The position numbers and the translations under genes were made by a program. From assembly GCA_019722365.1 (NCBI GenBank), contig JADFUC010002027.1, positions 1-64,000 on the forward strand: 64,000 nucleotides of DNA, in the 5' to 3' direction. Shown in pieces: positions 25,151 to 36,760 of this stretch. This DNA comes from Lithospermum erythrorhizon (taxonomy: Eukaryota > Streptophyta > Magnoliopsida > Boraginales > Boraginaceae). The notes beneath the pieces were generated by a model. That model was not told where the DNA came from. It ran no database searches and saw only the letters and a list, made by a program, of their open reading frames with translations. Every line of letters starts with the position of its first letter. Positions within the stretch are counted from its first letter, which is position 1.

Positions 25151-25700
25151 ATCCTAAAATCCATGCATAAATATTGCTATAATCAATATGTTTATAGTTG
25201 GAGTTTTAATGGAACTATTCCACACCCCTACCAAAAGTTTCAAGAATAGGAGAAATAGAGGAAATTGAAAGCCTTGACGACATCTTTGGAGTCCCTGAGC
25301 TGTCAATTGATGCAACGGTGAAGGGGAAAGTGAAGGACGGGCAGTTGTTGGAGCGCACCTGAAGGAGAATGGAGACCATGGTGGATCAATGCTTGCGTTC
25401 GACTGCACCAGTTAGGCGGTTATGTCCCAAGTTCCTCCATTGCACTCGTGACCTGTGATATGTTTGACAGGAAAATTCTTGGGGCTTATATACAAAGACT
25501 ATATGGCTATATATACCAATGACCATCTGTTGTATTAATGCCATATGTTCGTCTGCAATGTCATCATGGGATGTCAATAGTTAGGCACAGTTTATTTGTT
25601 GAAGCCACTAAGCAGAGATGCTTTGGATGCATGTGTAAATTTGTAATTGATGAGTCAAGGCACTGACTCAACATTTAAGGAAAGTTTATACCAACGGAGA
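25151..25700. other. Unassigned stretch with a possible gene remnant
   Basis: Looks cleaner than the neighbouring transposons. On the plus strand, 25240-25362 reads EIESLDDIFGVPELSID followed by ATVKGKVKDGQLLERT and a stop, which has the look of a conserved plant protein tail. I cannot name the family and find no start or splice context. The minus strand is also open here (25154-25408). Confidence 0.25.
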
Positions 25701-25729
25701 ATTCTTTATTTTTTTACTTAAATAATTCA

Positions 25730-26790
25730 TCTATATAAATAGAATATACAACACATACATCTCATAATCAAAGTAAACAACATGTACAATATAACTCATA
25801 TAAACTATAATGGATACGGGTAATATGAATATGGAACACTTCATGTCTGAAAACCTTATCGAAAGCAAAACCCAATTGGGACAAAAACTCAATAAGGAAA
25901 AGAGTACCACAAGAGCCCCTGCCATGTCAAAACGTAATCCTCCTCGTCGGGTGCAATCTGATCAGGATGCGGTATGTAGCCAGTTTGACCCTAGCTACAA
26001 TGACCTCTGGTGATGTGGATTTTGATCGTGCCGCTCTATTCCTCGACCGCCAAATCTCATTTAACTGCAACACAAAGAGTAAAGGATAACGGCCTTCGCC
26101 TCGAACACTCTGCCTCCATGCTTCTTCTTGATCCACTTTGATAGCACTCTCCAAGGTACTCATTCCGCCTACCACGCCTAACTGTGTCCAGAGAGCTTAA
26201 TTCATATGTCGGTGCTTAACGGATATGAAAAGAACAAATGATGCCAAGGCTCATCTTCATTCTGCAAAAACACAAGAATATCACATGTTCATGAATCTAA
26301 GAGAGTCCCTTGTAGCCAACCGCTCCGATGTGTGATAATCAGAGGGTAATGAAAATTTGGGAGAATGAAAGGTTCCAAATAATCCTCATCCAAGGGTATG
26401 TCGGATTGGGAACTCTCAAAGTTTCATAAACCAAGTTAGTATTAAAACTTCCCGCCACACAACAACGGTGCAGCCCTGCAATGGTGCCCTCAACCCCTCC
26501 AAAATGTGAAAGGAGCTGATCCCGAATGGAGCACAATCTCTTGAAAAGGAATGAATCTCGATCGCGAGGCAAATAGTCCCAGAAGGAAGTAGAACCCAAG
26601 TAGTATTGCTTGACAAACTTGACCCAAATGGTATCACTCTCACGATAAAAGTGCCAAATGGCCCGAGTCAACAAGGCAACATTCCATTTCCATATATCCA
26701 TAAGACCAAGTCTGCCTTCTAATTTGGGCGTGCAAATATCGTCCCATGCTACGCGAGCCGGCCGAATTTTAAAAACCGAGTACACGATTT
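25730..26790 (-). pseudogene. LINE ORF2 C-terminal region (zf-RVT and tail)
   Basis: Minus-strand frames read VAWDDICTPKLEGRLGLMD and WKWNVALLTRAIWHFY (26630-26760), the region after the RT in plant LINEs. NEDEPWHHLFFSYPLS near 26220-26265 is the histidine-containing zinc-binding segment. EIWRSRNRAARSKSTSPEV (26000-26070) matches the usual IW-xERN tail. A hydrophobic run at 25731-25925 matches the usual LINE 3' tail. Confidence 0.8.
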
Positions 26791-26864
26791 AGCGAATCTT
26801 TCTAAGGACCGCATCACGCATCGGGAAGCATCTTTGAACCGTAACCCATCCACTGATTACGTAT

Positions 26865-28100
26865 CTAACGTAGCTCAACCTTCCCAGCATAGGAGAGGGT
26901 ATGATGACCCCATTTCTGTATAAATTGGTCAATAGCATCCGTGAAGGGAGAGAAATCCTTGACCGACACCGAGGTAGGGGCCAAGGGGATGCCTAAATAA
27001 AGGTGACTGGAAAGGCCTTCAAGAAACCCAGCTTCAAGATGCTTTTTCCTGTCAAAGTACATCCCCGCTAAGAAGATGGAAGATTTAGTTGGATTAAATG
27101 ATAGGCCTGAAACGCCTTCAAAAGTCTCTTTAGACATGTCAGCGAAAGACATCGGCTGATGCCATATCCCCAAGAGAATAGTATTAAATCATCCGCAGCG
27201 CAAGCGTGAGTAATGGTAGAACCTTTGACATTTCGGATGAAATCAAGGTATCCTCACGGCTTTACCTTTGAGAAGTCTCGAGATATTCAATAATAAAGAA
27301 GGGAAGAGCGCCAGCGACATCGATCACTTTGACTTCAACCGCCTCGCTTCAAAGTGAGCTTTGCCTCACCATTAAAGGATATGTAAGGTAGGCTTCCGAT
27401 GCAAGCCATGATCCATCCAATGAATAGTCTGCAACCCCAACCTCCTCAAACATCTTCTAAGAAACCTGTGACAATCAGACAAACGCTGGATGTATGCACA
27501 AGATACAACTCGGAGCGCACCTCGACTCCATCAGAAATTTCTAACAAGTTCTTGTGCAACTCCATATATTATCCATATTATGCCCTGCACAAAAGCACCC
27601 CTCGAGCCTATCTCTGCTTAGGGCAGTGGGGGTAAAGATAGACAAACGCCATGATAAAAATCTAGTAATCACTTATACAAGATATTTAGCCAAATTCCAA
27701 TCGACGGAAGTCACTAACCCGGCGAGAACAATCTCCGTGACCTCGGGTAAGAGGGGCTGCACTATGTGTCTCTAATTCTTCAACAGACCCCGTAACAATG
27801 AATTCCCGAACGGCTCTACAAACATCCCCTCCAACCAAATCCCAACGAGATTTGAAGAAAGCAGAAGAGAACCCATCCGGCCCGGAGCTCTTTTCTATTT
27901 AAATATCAACAAGTGCCTCCGTGATCTCCCAATGTCAAGTAATCGAGCAACCAGAGAGATACCATCGGTCGTACTTAAAATATATCCATTTGTTACAACG
28001 TTTTTGTCAATCGGGTGAACTTCCTTAGAAGAACCAAAAGTCCTTATAGAAGTCCACAAGAAGGATGGAGACCTCTTCCGGAGAAGTTAAGCTTTCAGCA
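26865..28100 (-). pseudogene. LINE ORF2 reverse transcriptase
   Basis: Minus-strand RT in broken frames. KAPG-x-DG-like sequence followed by LLLSSNLVGIW lies at 27830-27890 (fingers). The catalytic A-D-D box lies at 27188-27196 within an L-T-H-A-C-AADDLI context. The thumb follows: LSFNPTKSSIFLAG, then HLYLGIPLAPT and WGHHTLSYAGKVEL (26875-27100). In a LINE this enzyme copies the RNA at the nicked target. Frame breaks make it inactive. Confidence 0.85.
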
Positions 28101-28120
28101 CCATCTCGATTTAACAATAT

Positions 28121-28315
28121 TTAGAAATGGAATTTCACATTGTCCCGTTTAATAAGACTATGGAAATATTTAGTACATCGGTCTCCTTCTAATAAAAACT
28201 TACAGCCAGGATTTCTCGGCCGATGGTAGCTCGTCAAATTCTCCGACAAGAAATTAGCACGCTCACGCAATTCATGGCATTTTAGCTTTAATGTTACATT
28301 CAAAGGATCATCCAT
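28121..28315 (-). pseudogene. LINE ORF2 linker between endonuclease and RT
   Basis: Reads CKFLLEGDRCTKYFHSLIKR, the conserved 'GDRNTKYFH' linker of plant LINE ORF2. Confidence 0.82.
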
Positions 28316-28400
28316 ATGAGCTTGGACCGCCTCCTTAAATGCAGCATTAGCCTCCTTAGCCTTCTCAAAAATACTTCCAAACTCATCTCGATTTAGAGCT

Positions 28401-29330
28401 TTATGGGGTTTTCAGGGCCTTCAGTTTCGAACATAATGAGAATTGAGCCATCCCTCCATGCCAAGTGTCCCAAACCGAATGCAAGACATCATCAAAGGAG
28501 GGGTGATCCAACCACATGTTCATGAATTTAAAAGGCCGTATGCTACTGGTAAAACTTTTCACCAATGAGGTAATTACCGGACAGTGGTCACTGACCGGTT
28601 CCATAGGAAGGAAGGAGGCCGAACAGGTCAAGTCCAAGGAACTCCACACATTATTCATGAGCACCCTATCCAACTTGGACCAAATGGAGCCATTTGTCCA
28701 AGTGAAAAAGGAGCCCATAGATGGAGCATCCTCAAGACCCAGGGCCATCCTAAAGTCAAGCAAATCTTTGATATCGTACGGCCGGAGAACACCCCCGCCA
28801 ACTTTATCGTTAGATGAAGAATAGCAATTAAAGTCACTGCACACCATTTGAAGGCTTTGCAGAGCCAAACCAGAGTTAAGTGGTCCCAAAGTTTTTTCCT
28901 CTCAGCAATACTATAAACTGGGTACACAAAGGTAACCATAAAGGAGACTTGCGTCACTTTACAGGTTGCCTTAAGATGAATGTGTTGAGAGTCAATCTCA
29001 AGCACTTCACAATTGACACGAGAGCCATCCCAAAGGATGAGCATTCGGCCACCATCGATGAAATTATTATTGGTACAAGAACCCCATCCAGGAAAACGAG
29101 ACGAGGTAAAAATACCAACTCGAGCTTTATATAACTTTGTTTCTAATAAACAAGCAATTGAAATAGAGTGGGAGGTACATAGCTTATTGACAATACTGGT
29201 AAATTGAAATGCCTGAGCCCAATGTTCCCCACATTCCGTGACATTATTATCCGCATGGAGACACCGAGGAGGATGCAATTCTCCGCGCCCATTAGAATTA
29301 ATCTTCGAGTCACATGCCATACTCCACCCT
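28401..29330 (-). pseudogene. LINE ORF2 apurinic-type endonuclease
   Basis: Two overlapping minus-strand frames together give the fold. IACLLETKLYKARVGIF holds the catalytic glutamate and GGRMLILWDGSRVNCEVLE follows. SFMVTFVYPVYSIAERKKLW, then SDFNCYSS (the D-N pair), GSFFTWTNGS, SKLDRVLMNN and PVSDHCPVI (the terminal S-D-H triad) are all present. Key residues survive, but at least one frameshift near 28880 splits the domain. Confidence 0.87.
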
Positions 29331-29649
29331 CTCTTATCTTGATTATTATCTTCATACGTAAGAAGTGAACCACATTACCCATTTGGCATTAAACATCCAA
29401 GGCCACGTAGCACAATTCCCTCGACTATTAAGAACATCAAATGAATTTAGGAGACCACCGCACTTGTGCCGCAATGGTCTCTGACCTTACCAACTCTCAA
29501 GGCCTTCACTTCGATCGACTCGAGAATCGACCAAAGAGCCATTTTCAATCGGCCCATCCATACAATTCTTCGGTAACGGTTCTTTGTATACAAGAACACT
29601 CTAGCTCTAACACGCCAAGATTCTAACGCCAGCTGACCATAGGAGGAGC

Positions 29650-30330
29650 AATCAAGCTAGCAACCGAACCGGTGCAATATTAGGTTCTTGGTATATCTAA
29701 TCGGGCGGAGGAACAACCGTGTCTCGACAACCTTGGAATTCTTTTTACACTTGAACACATTGTGACCGAAGGTTTTACAATCACAACAATAATCCGGGTA
29801 ACACTCATAAGTTACTTTTTGTATATATCTCCTACCGCCCGACAATTTAACACCAAATTCTAATACCGCGGCTTACTTCACATCAACATCCACTGCATAA
29901 CGCATACTTCATCTTAAAGACGCTCTTTTGTAACTTATCCTCGTATACATAGTATACCTACCTTCAAGCAATTTTATTTTAACCCTATCTACTCCATACC
30001 GATAATGCAGACACATGGTACAAACCCATGAACACTGTAAAGAGATCATCCGCTAAGATTTATCTCGCATCAACTAATCTTAGCATGTTGCCTTACCAAA
30101 AGCTAAATACGGGCCTCCATTGAATACCCTAAACCTATCCTCACTACCACAAACCTAAACAAATTCAACCTTACCATACGGAATAATACTTAATAATCTA
30201 ACATTCCATGACTTAACTAAAGAGCTAAGCTCACCGCCACCAAAAGGTCCCGTAGCAATCTCTATCAAACAATAACCCCAAGTCTCTACAAAAGGTATTT
30301 CATCATTCTCATCTAAAATAACATCTTCAT
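29650..30330 (-). pseudogene. LINE ORF1: DUF4283 domain and CCHC zinc knuckle
   Basis: The zinc knuckle CCDCKTFGHNVFKC is intact (29755-29800, C-x2-C-x4-H-x4-C). Upstream on the minus strand, GGELSSLVKSWNVRLLSIIP and FRVFNGGPYLAFGKATC (30085-30260) match the DUF4283 RNA-binding domain of plant LINE ORF1, with one stop between them. ORF1 proteins coat the element RNA. Confidence 0.8.
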
Positions 30331-31680
30331 CATTTCCTTCATAGATCGCATTTTATTATAATTTAAGACCATTACCAACAATTCTATTTTCTTTAATAAC
30401 TTCAGAAATGAGGACGCACTCCAGTTCGTCAGAGACCAAGAGATGCATCCTCAGAACAAAGTATAGCTTGTGGCGGATAAAAGCAGGAGCGGGCGGATTA
30501 CGCGTCAACAGATCGACACTACGTTTCAGACCGAACCGCGAAGAAATGCTTCAACGCTGGCCGACGCACTAACTAAATGGGTTTGGGGTCCTTTAACATT
30601 TGAACCAAACAGACTTAGAACATGTAACTAGAATCGGAGCCACTACCAAAACAAGGCCCGCACCAAGAAGGGATCCATTCGAAATTTCAATGGGAAGCAG
30701 AATTCTGATTCAAGGTACGGTCGGAAAACGGGTACAAGATGAAAGTATTATCCCCACCATCATCATGAGCAAGAACCACAGTCAAAAAATCACCGCAATA
30801 CCTTCACCAATCTTTGGGCACACCGCCATCATCGCCGGATTGGGCGCAAACTAAAATCGCCCCACCGAAACCCCACCAACTCACACGAGAAACGGAGCAA
30901 CAGCTTGAAATTTTTGACACAACCCGAGTCCTATCACCACCAAATTTTACGAGACAACGCCAATTTCGTAACTCAACGCAACCACATAGCCGGCTCAGCG
31001 CAACCAACCCAATAACACCATTCCCTCGCCGACTACCGCATTTAACCCATACCGCAAAAGCATTTAAGAGTTTTGTTCCCATTCGGCGCTTTTCATCAAG
31101 AACACCATCCACATTTACCCTATTATCATTATGAGCACACACAAGTAAGGCAGGTCGGCATTACAAGCCACTAACTTCGACAAAGGCCCTCTCCCATGAG
31201 GCATTTGCGCTTTCTTCTTTTCATGGCTTTCTCGAGCAGCCAAGCAACTACCACCACCCTCGACATACCTCCTCCGACCTCCAGGGCTTCTACCTATCAC
31301 ACGGTCAAAGGACGAACCACCCTCACAAATTGCAACTAATCGGGAAGTACCCACAAAATGGGGAACCAAATATTGTCAACAACGAAGGAAACTAAAACCG
31401 ATTACAATGCAATATCAACAACGATTTAATAACATTTCAATCGGTCACTTCCCAAATCAATTCATTTTCAATCCCTAACGCTCTCTCGGACACCACCAAA
31501 GATGATTCCCACCCCACCGACATAAGGAGGGCTGCTGAAACCGCTATGAGGACCACCACCCCAACTGATTAGAATCTGTGAAGTTTGAATTCCAACGGTC
31601 ACTTTAAAACCAATCGATAAAATGCAAGAAAATTATACGGTCATGTCCGGCATAGTTTTATTCTTTTTAGAGTGTGTTTC
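30331..31680. other. 5' part of the LINE and flanking DNA
   Basis: Open stretches exist on both strands (30814-31134 plus; 30804-31142 and 31115-31369 minus), of biased composition (proline/threonine-rich or glycine/arginine-rich) and with no domain. This is probably the LINE 5' region. No promoter motif is evident. Confidence 0.35.
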
Positions 31681-31736
31681 ACGTTTGAATTCAAGAGAAA
31701 TATTGAGAGAAGATCGTTAAGGATCAAGGGTCGGAG

Positions 31737-32000
31737 GTGCTGAGTCAAACCGTGGAGGTTTGGGAGAGTTTTTCAAAATTCTCTAACTTTCCAATAAGAA
31801 GAAGCCTCCCAATGGAGAATTCTGAATTTATGGAGAGGAGAATGGAACTTGCGAGAACTACGGTGTCGTATATGATAAATAGAAGGACTCATTCGGTGAT
31901 TGAACTGCATTGCTTCACAATATGTAATGAAAGTAAACTAAAAGTGAGTTACCATGTTGAAAAAAAATTGATATGGAAGCAAGGAAAAGGCGAGCAATAA
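31737..32000 (+). other. Open frame of 87 codons, unidentified
   Basis: An ATG-started frame of 87 residues with no recognisable domain, signal peptide or membrane segment, rich in E, R, K and S. It lies between the LINE and the 8-cysteine gene. It could be a chance frame or a degraded exon, and nothing nearby supports expression. Confidence 0.15.
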
Positions 32001-32445
32001 TAGCAAAGACATTTCTGTACCATCTACGTAAAGGTTTTTGACTCTTTCTTCTTAGGCAGGACTCGAGAGTTTCTTTAGATGTATTTAGACATGTTGATGT
32101 AATAGTTATCAGAATTTCACTAGAAATAAATATGATCTTTTTAAATAATTGTCCGGGAGTTTAAAATATTTCTGCATTCTGAATATCACAAAATTTCATC
32201 GAGAACGTAATGGCTACTTGAACGCACAACAGTTCCATTTATACATACACAAAGCTTACACTAGTATTCTGGAAAGCTTAGGCAGTTGATCCAGCTAGCA
32301 TCCAGATTATTAATATGATTATCCTTGAAGGTAACCAGAGCCTCTGAAATAGTTTGTATGCATCACAATTGTGAACATGAATCTTTCCAGAGTTGGAGTT
32401 CGAGAGATTCAAACATTTCTAAAGAGCTTAATTACCTACAGATAG
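32001..32445. other. AT-rich intergenic stretch downstream of the 8-cysteine gene
   Basis: No reading frame or repeat recognised. On the minus strand it follows the 3' end of the secreted 8-cysteine protein gene and may include its 3' UTR. Confidence 0.4.
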
Positions 32446-32446
32446 T

Positions 32447-32452
32447 TTATTT
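32447..32452 (-). promoter_or_regulatory. Candidate polyadenylation signal AATAAA
   Basis: AATAAA on the minus strand, 24 bases beyond the stop of the 8-cysteine gene. Plant poly(A) signals are loose and this one is close to the stop, so the call is tentative. Confidence 0.35.
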
Positions 32453-32475
32453 TAATTGATAGATAAAATATTGTC

Positions 32476-33254
32476 TTAGAACTTGATTTCCCTGGAGCAT
32501 AAACCATAAGGAGCATCGATAATCCTGACACAATAGCTGTCAGGGTCGAGATCAGAACAGTCAGCGTGAGCGTGGCATTCTGTGGATACGTCGTGAATGA
32601 TATGCGAGGGCATGCACACTCCATCGGCTTCTGTCGTTGGCACATAGGTACATCCAGTAGCACAAGCTTTTGTTTCACTTGAAACAATGTCCCAACAATT
32701 AGGTGCTGTTTGCTTCTCCAGGGCTGACCTTGATTCTGTCAGCATCACACCTGCACATAGCACATATATATTTACATGATGTATAGTTTTATAAATCAAA
32801 TGTGAATTTTATCATGTTCTCCCTCTGTCCCAAAAAAGGTTGTCAGGATTTTTATTTTGATAGTTGACTTCTTATATTTGAACTTAAATATTTTTGCATA
32901 TATTGTATAATATTTGGTGAACTATATATCAAAAAATAATATTTTTAAATTAATTAACATAATAATTTTTTATTCAAATAAAAGTTATGTGCGTCAATTG
33001 ATAGAACCAAGTTTGTGAATTTTTATGATTACTAAAAACCAAACTTCACAATCTTCTTGTTCTTGGGATGGTGGGAGAAATAGAAACTAGCTTTGTGGAA
33101 ACAAGAACATGATAAATTGAAGGAGGGATTGTATGCAAGAAGATGAAGGGTTGTTTGAGGAGCAGAGTATTTGAAACTAAGCAAAGGATGATAAAAACTT
33201 ACAGGAGATGGTAACAAGAAGAATAACTAGGAACTTTGCTGAACTTTTAGCCAT
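32476..33254 (-). CDS. Small secreted cysteine-rich protein (8 Cys), two exons
   Basis: Exon 1 is 33203-33254 and exon 2 is 32476-32750, giving 108 residues. The intron begins GTAAG and ends GTGCAG, and the split codon rejoins in frame as Cys at residue 18. Residues 1-25 form a secretion signal: MAKSS start, then a hydrophobic FLVILLVTIS core and CVMLTESRSA near the cleavage site. The mature part, about 83 residues, has eight cysteines spaced C-x10-C-x3-C-x11-C-x12-C-x5-C-x8-C-x10-C, which suggests four disulfides, and it is rich in acidic residues. I do not recognise the family. It fits an apoplastic peptide, inhibitor or signalling ligand, but function is unknown. The uninterrupted frame amid decayed repeats supports a living gene. 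Confidence 0.82.
32819..33030 (+). mobile_element. Stowaway-like MITE fragment in the intron of the 8-cysteine gene
   Basis: Begins CTCCCTCTGTCCCAAAA, the conserved outer end of Stowaway (Tc1/mariner) MITEs. The matching inverted end GGGAC-AGAGGGAG is not found downstream, so only one end is present and the right limit is a guess. It lies wholly within the intron (32751-33202). Confidence 0.55.
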
Positions 33255-33340
33255 TTATAGATGTTTTGTGGTTAATACTTCTTGATCAACTTTTCTTTTG
33301 ATGGGTTTTTTGTGTGTTTATGATTGCTGAAGAGGGCAAC

Positions 33341-33349
33341 AATTTATAG
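33341..33349 (-). promoter_or_regulatory. Candidate TATA box of the 8-cysteine gene
   Basis: CTATAAATT on the minus strand, about 90 bases upstream of the start codon at 33254. This spacing would allow a 5' UTR of roughly 55-60 bases. Confidence 0.55.
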
Positions 33350-33399
33350 TATAAAGATAGCAGAGACACCACATTGAGGTTATCAAAATGTTCTATGTA

Positions 33400-34050
33400 T
33401 ATTTTGTCTTGCACATATATGCTATATTGTGATTGCATATGCATTGCTCATTGTATCTGCCTTGGCTAACTCCATTTCAATTTAATGAAAAGATTTAATT
33501 TAACAATAAAAATATAGTCAATTTTAGCTATACATTAATCTTATTTAAATATTTAGTTATAGACATGCACTATGGTAATGCATAATTTTGTAGTATGTGT
33601 TATCTATTTTTATTAATTATTTTATATGAATGTAAGGTTAAATGAATGAATTATAGCTTTAAAAGTGTGTTGATTTTTTGCAATAAATATTTTTTAGTTA
33701 AATTAAAATGGAGGGTATAGTTAATATCAAGGTAGTCCTCATCTTAACTAGAAACGATTCCTTTTTTTAAAACATTTTTTCCAACAATAGTCCGATAATA
33801 TACATGGTGCAATGAAGGGGGAAATATTGTCGGTAGGCTCTTGTTGTTTTGCTTTTTTATTTTCTTTTCTTGTATAACTATTCTTGAAGATGAGATAGAT
33901 GACCTTATAGGAATTTGATCCAGTAATAGTATTAATATGGTGTTAATTGGTATTATCTTTTTTAAATAATGTTTATTGATCGATTATTGGAGTAGGTCGG
34001 GGTTGATCATCATCGATCGGAGACGACCAACATTGATCGCGTTCACCGGT
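33400..34050. other. AT-rich upstream region of the 8-cysteine gene
   Basis: No gene or repeat boundary recognised. A small cluster of GATCGATC-like words occurs at 33975-34045. Confidence 0.4.
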
Positions 34051-34053
34051 CAG

Positions 34054-34200
34054 CATAAAAATTCGTAAATGTACGGAGGTATATTTGTACTCATACCGAA
34101 GTACATTTGTATTTTGCATACGAATATACAAATTTATCAATGTTAGAGTATATATATAATTATTTTTCTTTATAGATGTCTTTTTAGAGTACATTGTGCA
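34054..34200. repeat. Dispersed AT-rich repeat, copy 1 (second copy near 59.93-60.17 kb)
   Basis: Shares ordered phrases with 59925-60170: ACATTTGTATTTTG, then a short A/T stretch, then AAATTTATCAATGTTAGA (AAATTTCTCAATATTAGA in the other copy). Both copies flank host-gene neighbourhoods. The class is unknown; a MITE-like or non-autonomous element is plausible. Confidence 0.5.
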
Positions 34201-34432
34201 TGCATGTATTAAAAAACTTTAAAATAAATTAAAGAAAAAAAAAGTTAGCACCATAAATGTGTTATCATAGTAACTATGCCCGATTTGGATGGGAATTTCT
34301 AATGTAATCATGGTTGTCTGAGCCTATAATAGACAGATTCATCTTCTCTGTGACTATTGTATGGACTTTAATTCTGCGTAGTTGTTGAAACCTAATAAAT
34401 ATGACATGAAATCCTATCGAATGGGTGCTAGA

Positions 34433-34640
34433 TAGGGGTGTGCATGAGTTTAATTGGACGGGGTTGAAACAAATCCAAACCCAACCCAATAAATTTCCAG
34501 TTGAGGAAATTAAACTAAACGCGACTGAAAACACATTCAACCCAACATTTTGGGTCATCGGGTCAGGTTGGACGGGTTGATCGTGTCTTACATGGTTTCG
34601 ACCTTTTGCATCCCACCCTTTAAGGGGGGCGTTCACCCAT
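34433..34640. mobile_element. Possible hAT-type MITE
   Basis: Starts near AGGGGTGTGCATGAG and ends near TTTGCATCCCACCCTTT, imperfect inverted ends of about 14 bases, with GGGTTGGA/CCAACCC words between. 'AGGGGTGTGCA' is typical of plant hAT ends. No clear 8-bp duplication was found. Confidence 0.45.
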
Positions 34641-35105
34641 CAATTAAAATATCTCAATTTTTTAACCTAATATTAATAAAAGTCAATTTAATATTTTTTA
34701 ATATTAATAGTGTGACATAAAATATTAAAATATTGTATCTAATGATATTGTTATTTCTATCATAGTGATATATATCGGGATAACGTAAGATTTATACTTC
34801 TCGCATATTTATTTTACAATTTTGATCAGTTAATAACTCTAATGATCCAATGTTAACATTAGGAACTAATTACATTCTTAAGGATAAAAATTCGTAACTT
34901 TTGTCATCTTCACATTCATGTCATTGTCAATGTGTAGGTATCCACAATGAGAACCTATTTTTCAATTCATTCTTTTAGTATGCATATTTTACTATTTAAT
35001 TTTTTTTCCCTCATTCTCTATATCACTCAATTTAGCTACTCACAGGTCTTATACATTTGAAATTTTGAATGGATTTGGATGGTATGATACACTTAAGCTT
35101 GTTAT
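34641..35105. other. AT-rich intergenic DNA
   Basis: I see no coding frame, repeat or regulatory motif that I can support here. Confidence 0.5.
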
Positions 35106-35690
35106 TGTTATGATTTATACCCTAAATCCCTCCTAGAGTTCCAATAAATTAATAACAATGAATATAATTAAAGTTACGGAATAAAACAAATACAAAGCAC
35201 TATACGCGCTCACCCTTTAACGCGGTATACAACGATATCATATCAGCATCCACTAATCAAATTATGTGAGATTATTACAAATCCTAAGATTAAATAGCCT
35301 ATCACTGAGTATTTTTATATATCGAAAAATCTCAAATACAAAGTTCTACAGTTAACAAAGATAAACTCTCTAAGTTTGTTCAAGAATATTAAAACCCTAA
35401 TATTCTTCATTTGATGTTTATTTCTCTATTCTATGTATTTCTATGATAATCAACTAAATAGAAAACACCTCTCTATTTATAGACAAAAGACCTAACCTAA
35501 CTAGTATATTCTTATACCTTAAATAGCCCAAAAACCGCCTCAAACACGGCACTTCAGAACGCTGCCGATCAGCGCATCTCCCCGATCTAAAACCCGATAC
35601 ATGTCCCTATCTCGCCGTTGTCAAGCCTCCGCCAGACTTGGGTCGGGACTGGGAAATCCCAATCAAGTCCCAATCTTCATATTCTCAACA
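35106..35690 (-). repeat. Left (3') LTR of the Copia derivative
   Basis: Shares with 37558-38052 the landmarks GAATAAAAC, GAGTATTTTTATAT, TTCAAGAATATTAAAA, CTATTTATAGACAAAA, AACCTAA-TAGTATATTC, GCGCATCTCCCC and GTCCC. A TATA-like CTATTTATAG lies at about 35473-35482. Confidence 0.78.
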
Positions 35691-36419
35691 ATCTCCCACC
35701 AAGACATTTCTGATTATAATCTTCAAACACCACCGGCAGCAGCCTCCCCAATTTCATCATCCACTTAACTCCCACCGAAGCTTATCCCAACTCGCATACA
35801 TTCCTTTCCAACCTAACATCCATGACGACACCAACCCGACTATCAAAAGAGAACTACCCGTTGGATTTTACCTTCATTTAGACAATCACCATGCTCTTTC
35901 CTTTGCCTTCTTCTTGATGTTCTTCCTGTGCACCTTGAAAACTCTGCCTCACTGTCATCAATGAATTTTTTCTTTTTTCTCGCGATCACGCCCTACTCGT
36001 CTAATCTTATCGATCTTCAATGTTTGATCGTAACATCCTTCAAGAGTTACCAACAATTCTGTGAGGTCAGGGAACACCTTTTATCATGACTTGAATCACG
36101 TCCGCCATCCCGATGATCTCATGTAACACAAACCTATTGCATCCTTACCCAAAGTTCCTCGAGACTCAACTCATCACTCAAACGGCAGTACATTATGTCA
36201 TTGGGGTACCTTTCTCGACCTTCAACGCACTTCATTCAGACAACTCCTTAGAACTTACTAAGAACCTCTCAGTACATCGATCAAGAATAGAAATTTTACC
36301 AACGACAATCCTATCTATCTTCATAGAAACTCCTATGTCAACTCACATGTTTTTCCTTGTACCTAGATCATCTACTCGTATTCTTCTGAGAACTGTCAGC
36401 CAAGTGTAGAGTATGTGAC

Positions 36420-36760
36420 TTCTGCCATTTAGCTATAATCATAGCTCCCCGAACTACCTTTCAGTTTCCATCTTCAAAAGTAGTCTTGTAACCATCACCA
36501 TCCAGCTGACTCACCGAAATTAGACTTTTCCCTAACTTCAGAATGTGCCTCACCTTTGTCAATTTTCAGGTAGAACCATTTGGACACTTTATCTCACATG
36601 TCTCATACGCATTCATCCAACTATTTACCATTAGCAAAGATAAATCAAGCTTCAAAAATTCCCATAAATATAATTCACCATTATATTCTCTTCAAGTTAG
36701 CTTTGTGCACATGTAAAAGGATGTCTTAATCTATAACCCAGGAATCCATAGAAGCATTCA
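36420..36760 (-). pseudogene. Copia protease and pre-integrase remnant
   Basis: Minus-strand pieces: SMDSWV followed by a damaged active-site region near 36740-36760, then HILKLGKSLISVSQLDGDGY at about 36485-36550, and GAMIIAKWQKSHTLYTL near 36400-36460. This is the usual plant Copia order. Confidence 0.72.

Larger units (their letters stand above)
25707..31400 (-). mobile_element. L1-type LINE (non-LTR) retrotransposon, decayed, about 5.7 kb
   Basis: Minus-strand element with plant L1 architecture. ORF1 has DUF4283 and a CCHC zinc knuckle (29.65-30.33 kb). ORF2 has an endonuclease (28.4-29.33 kb), reverse transcriptase (26.87-28.1 kb) and a C-terminal zinc-binding region (25.73-26.4 kb). 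The left end has a T-rich run (25708-25717), fitting a poly(A) tail of a minus-strand insertion. The 5' end is somewhere near 31.4 kb and I found no clear target-site duplication. Several frameshifts disable both proteins. Confidence 0.85.

Noticed and set aside
28655..28824. Plus-strand frames over the LINE endonuclease
   Set aside because: Antisense to the recognisable endonuclease domain; no independent evidence.
30814..31134. Plus-strand proline/threonine-rich frame of 106 codons
   Set aside because: No domain, and it overlies the 5' region of a minus-strand LINE; probably a chance frame opposite biased sequence.
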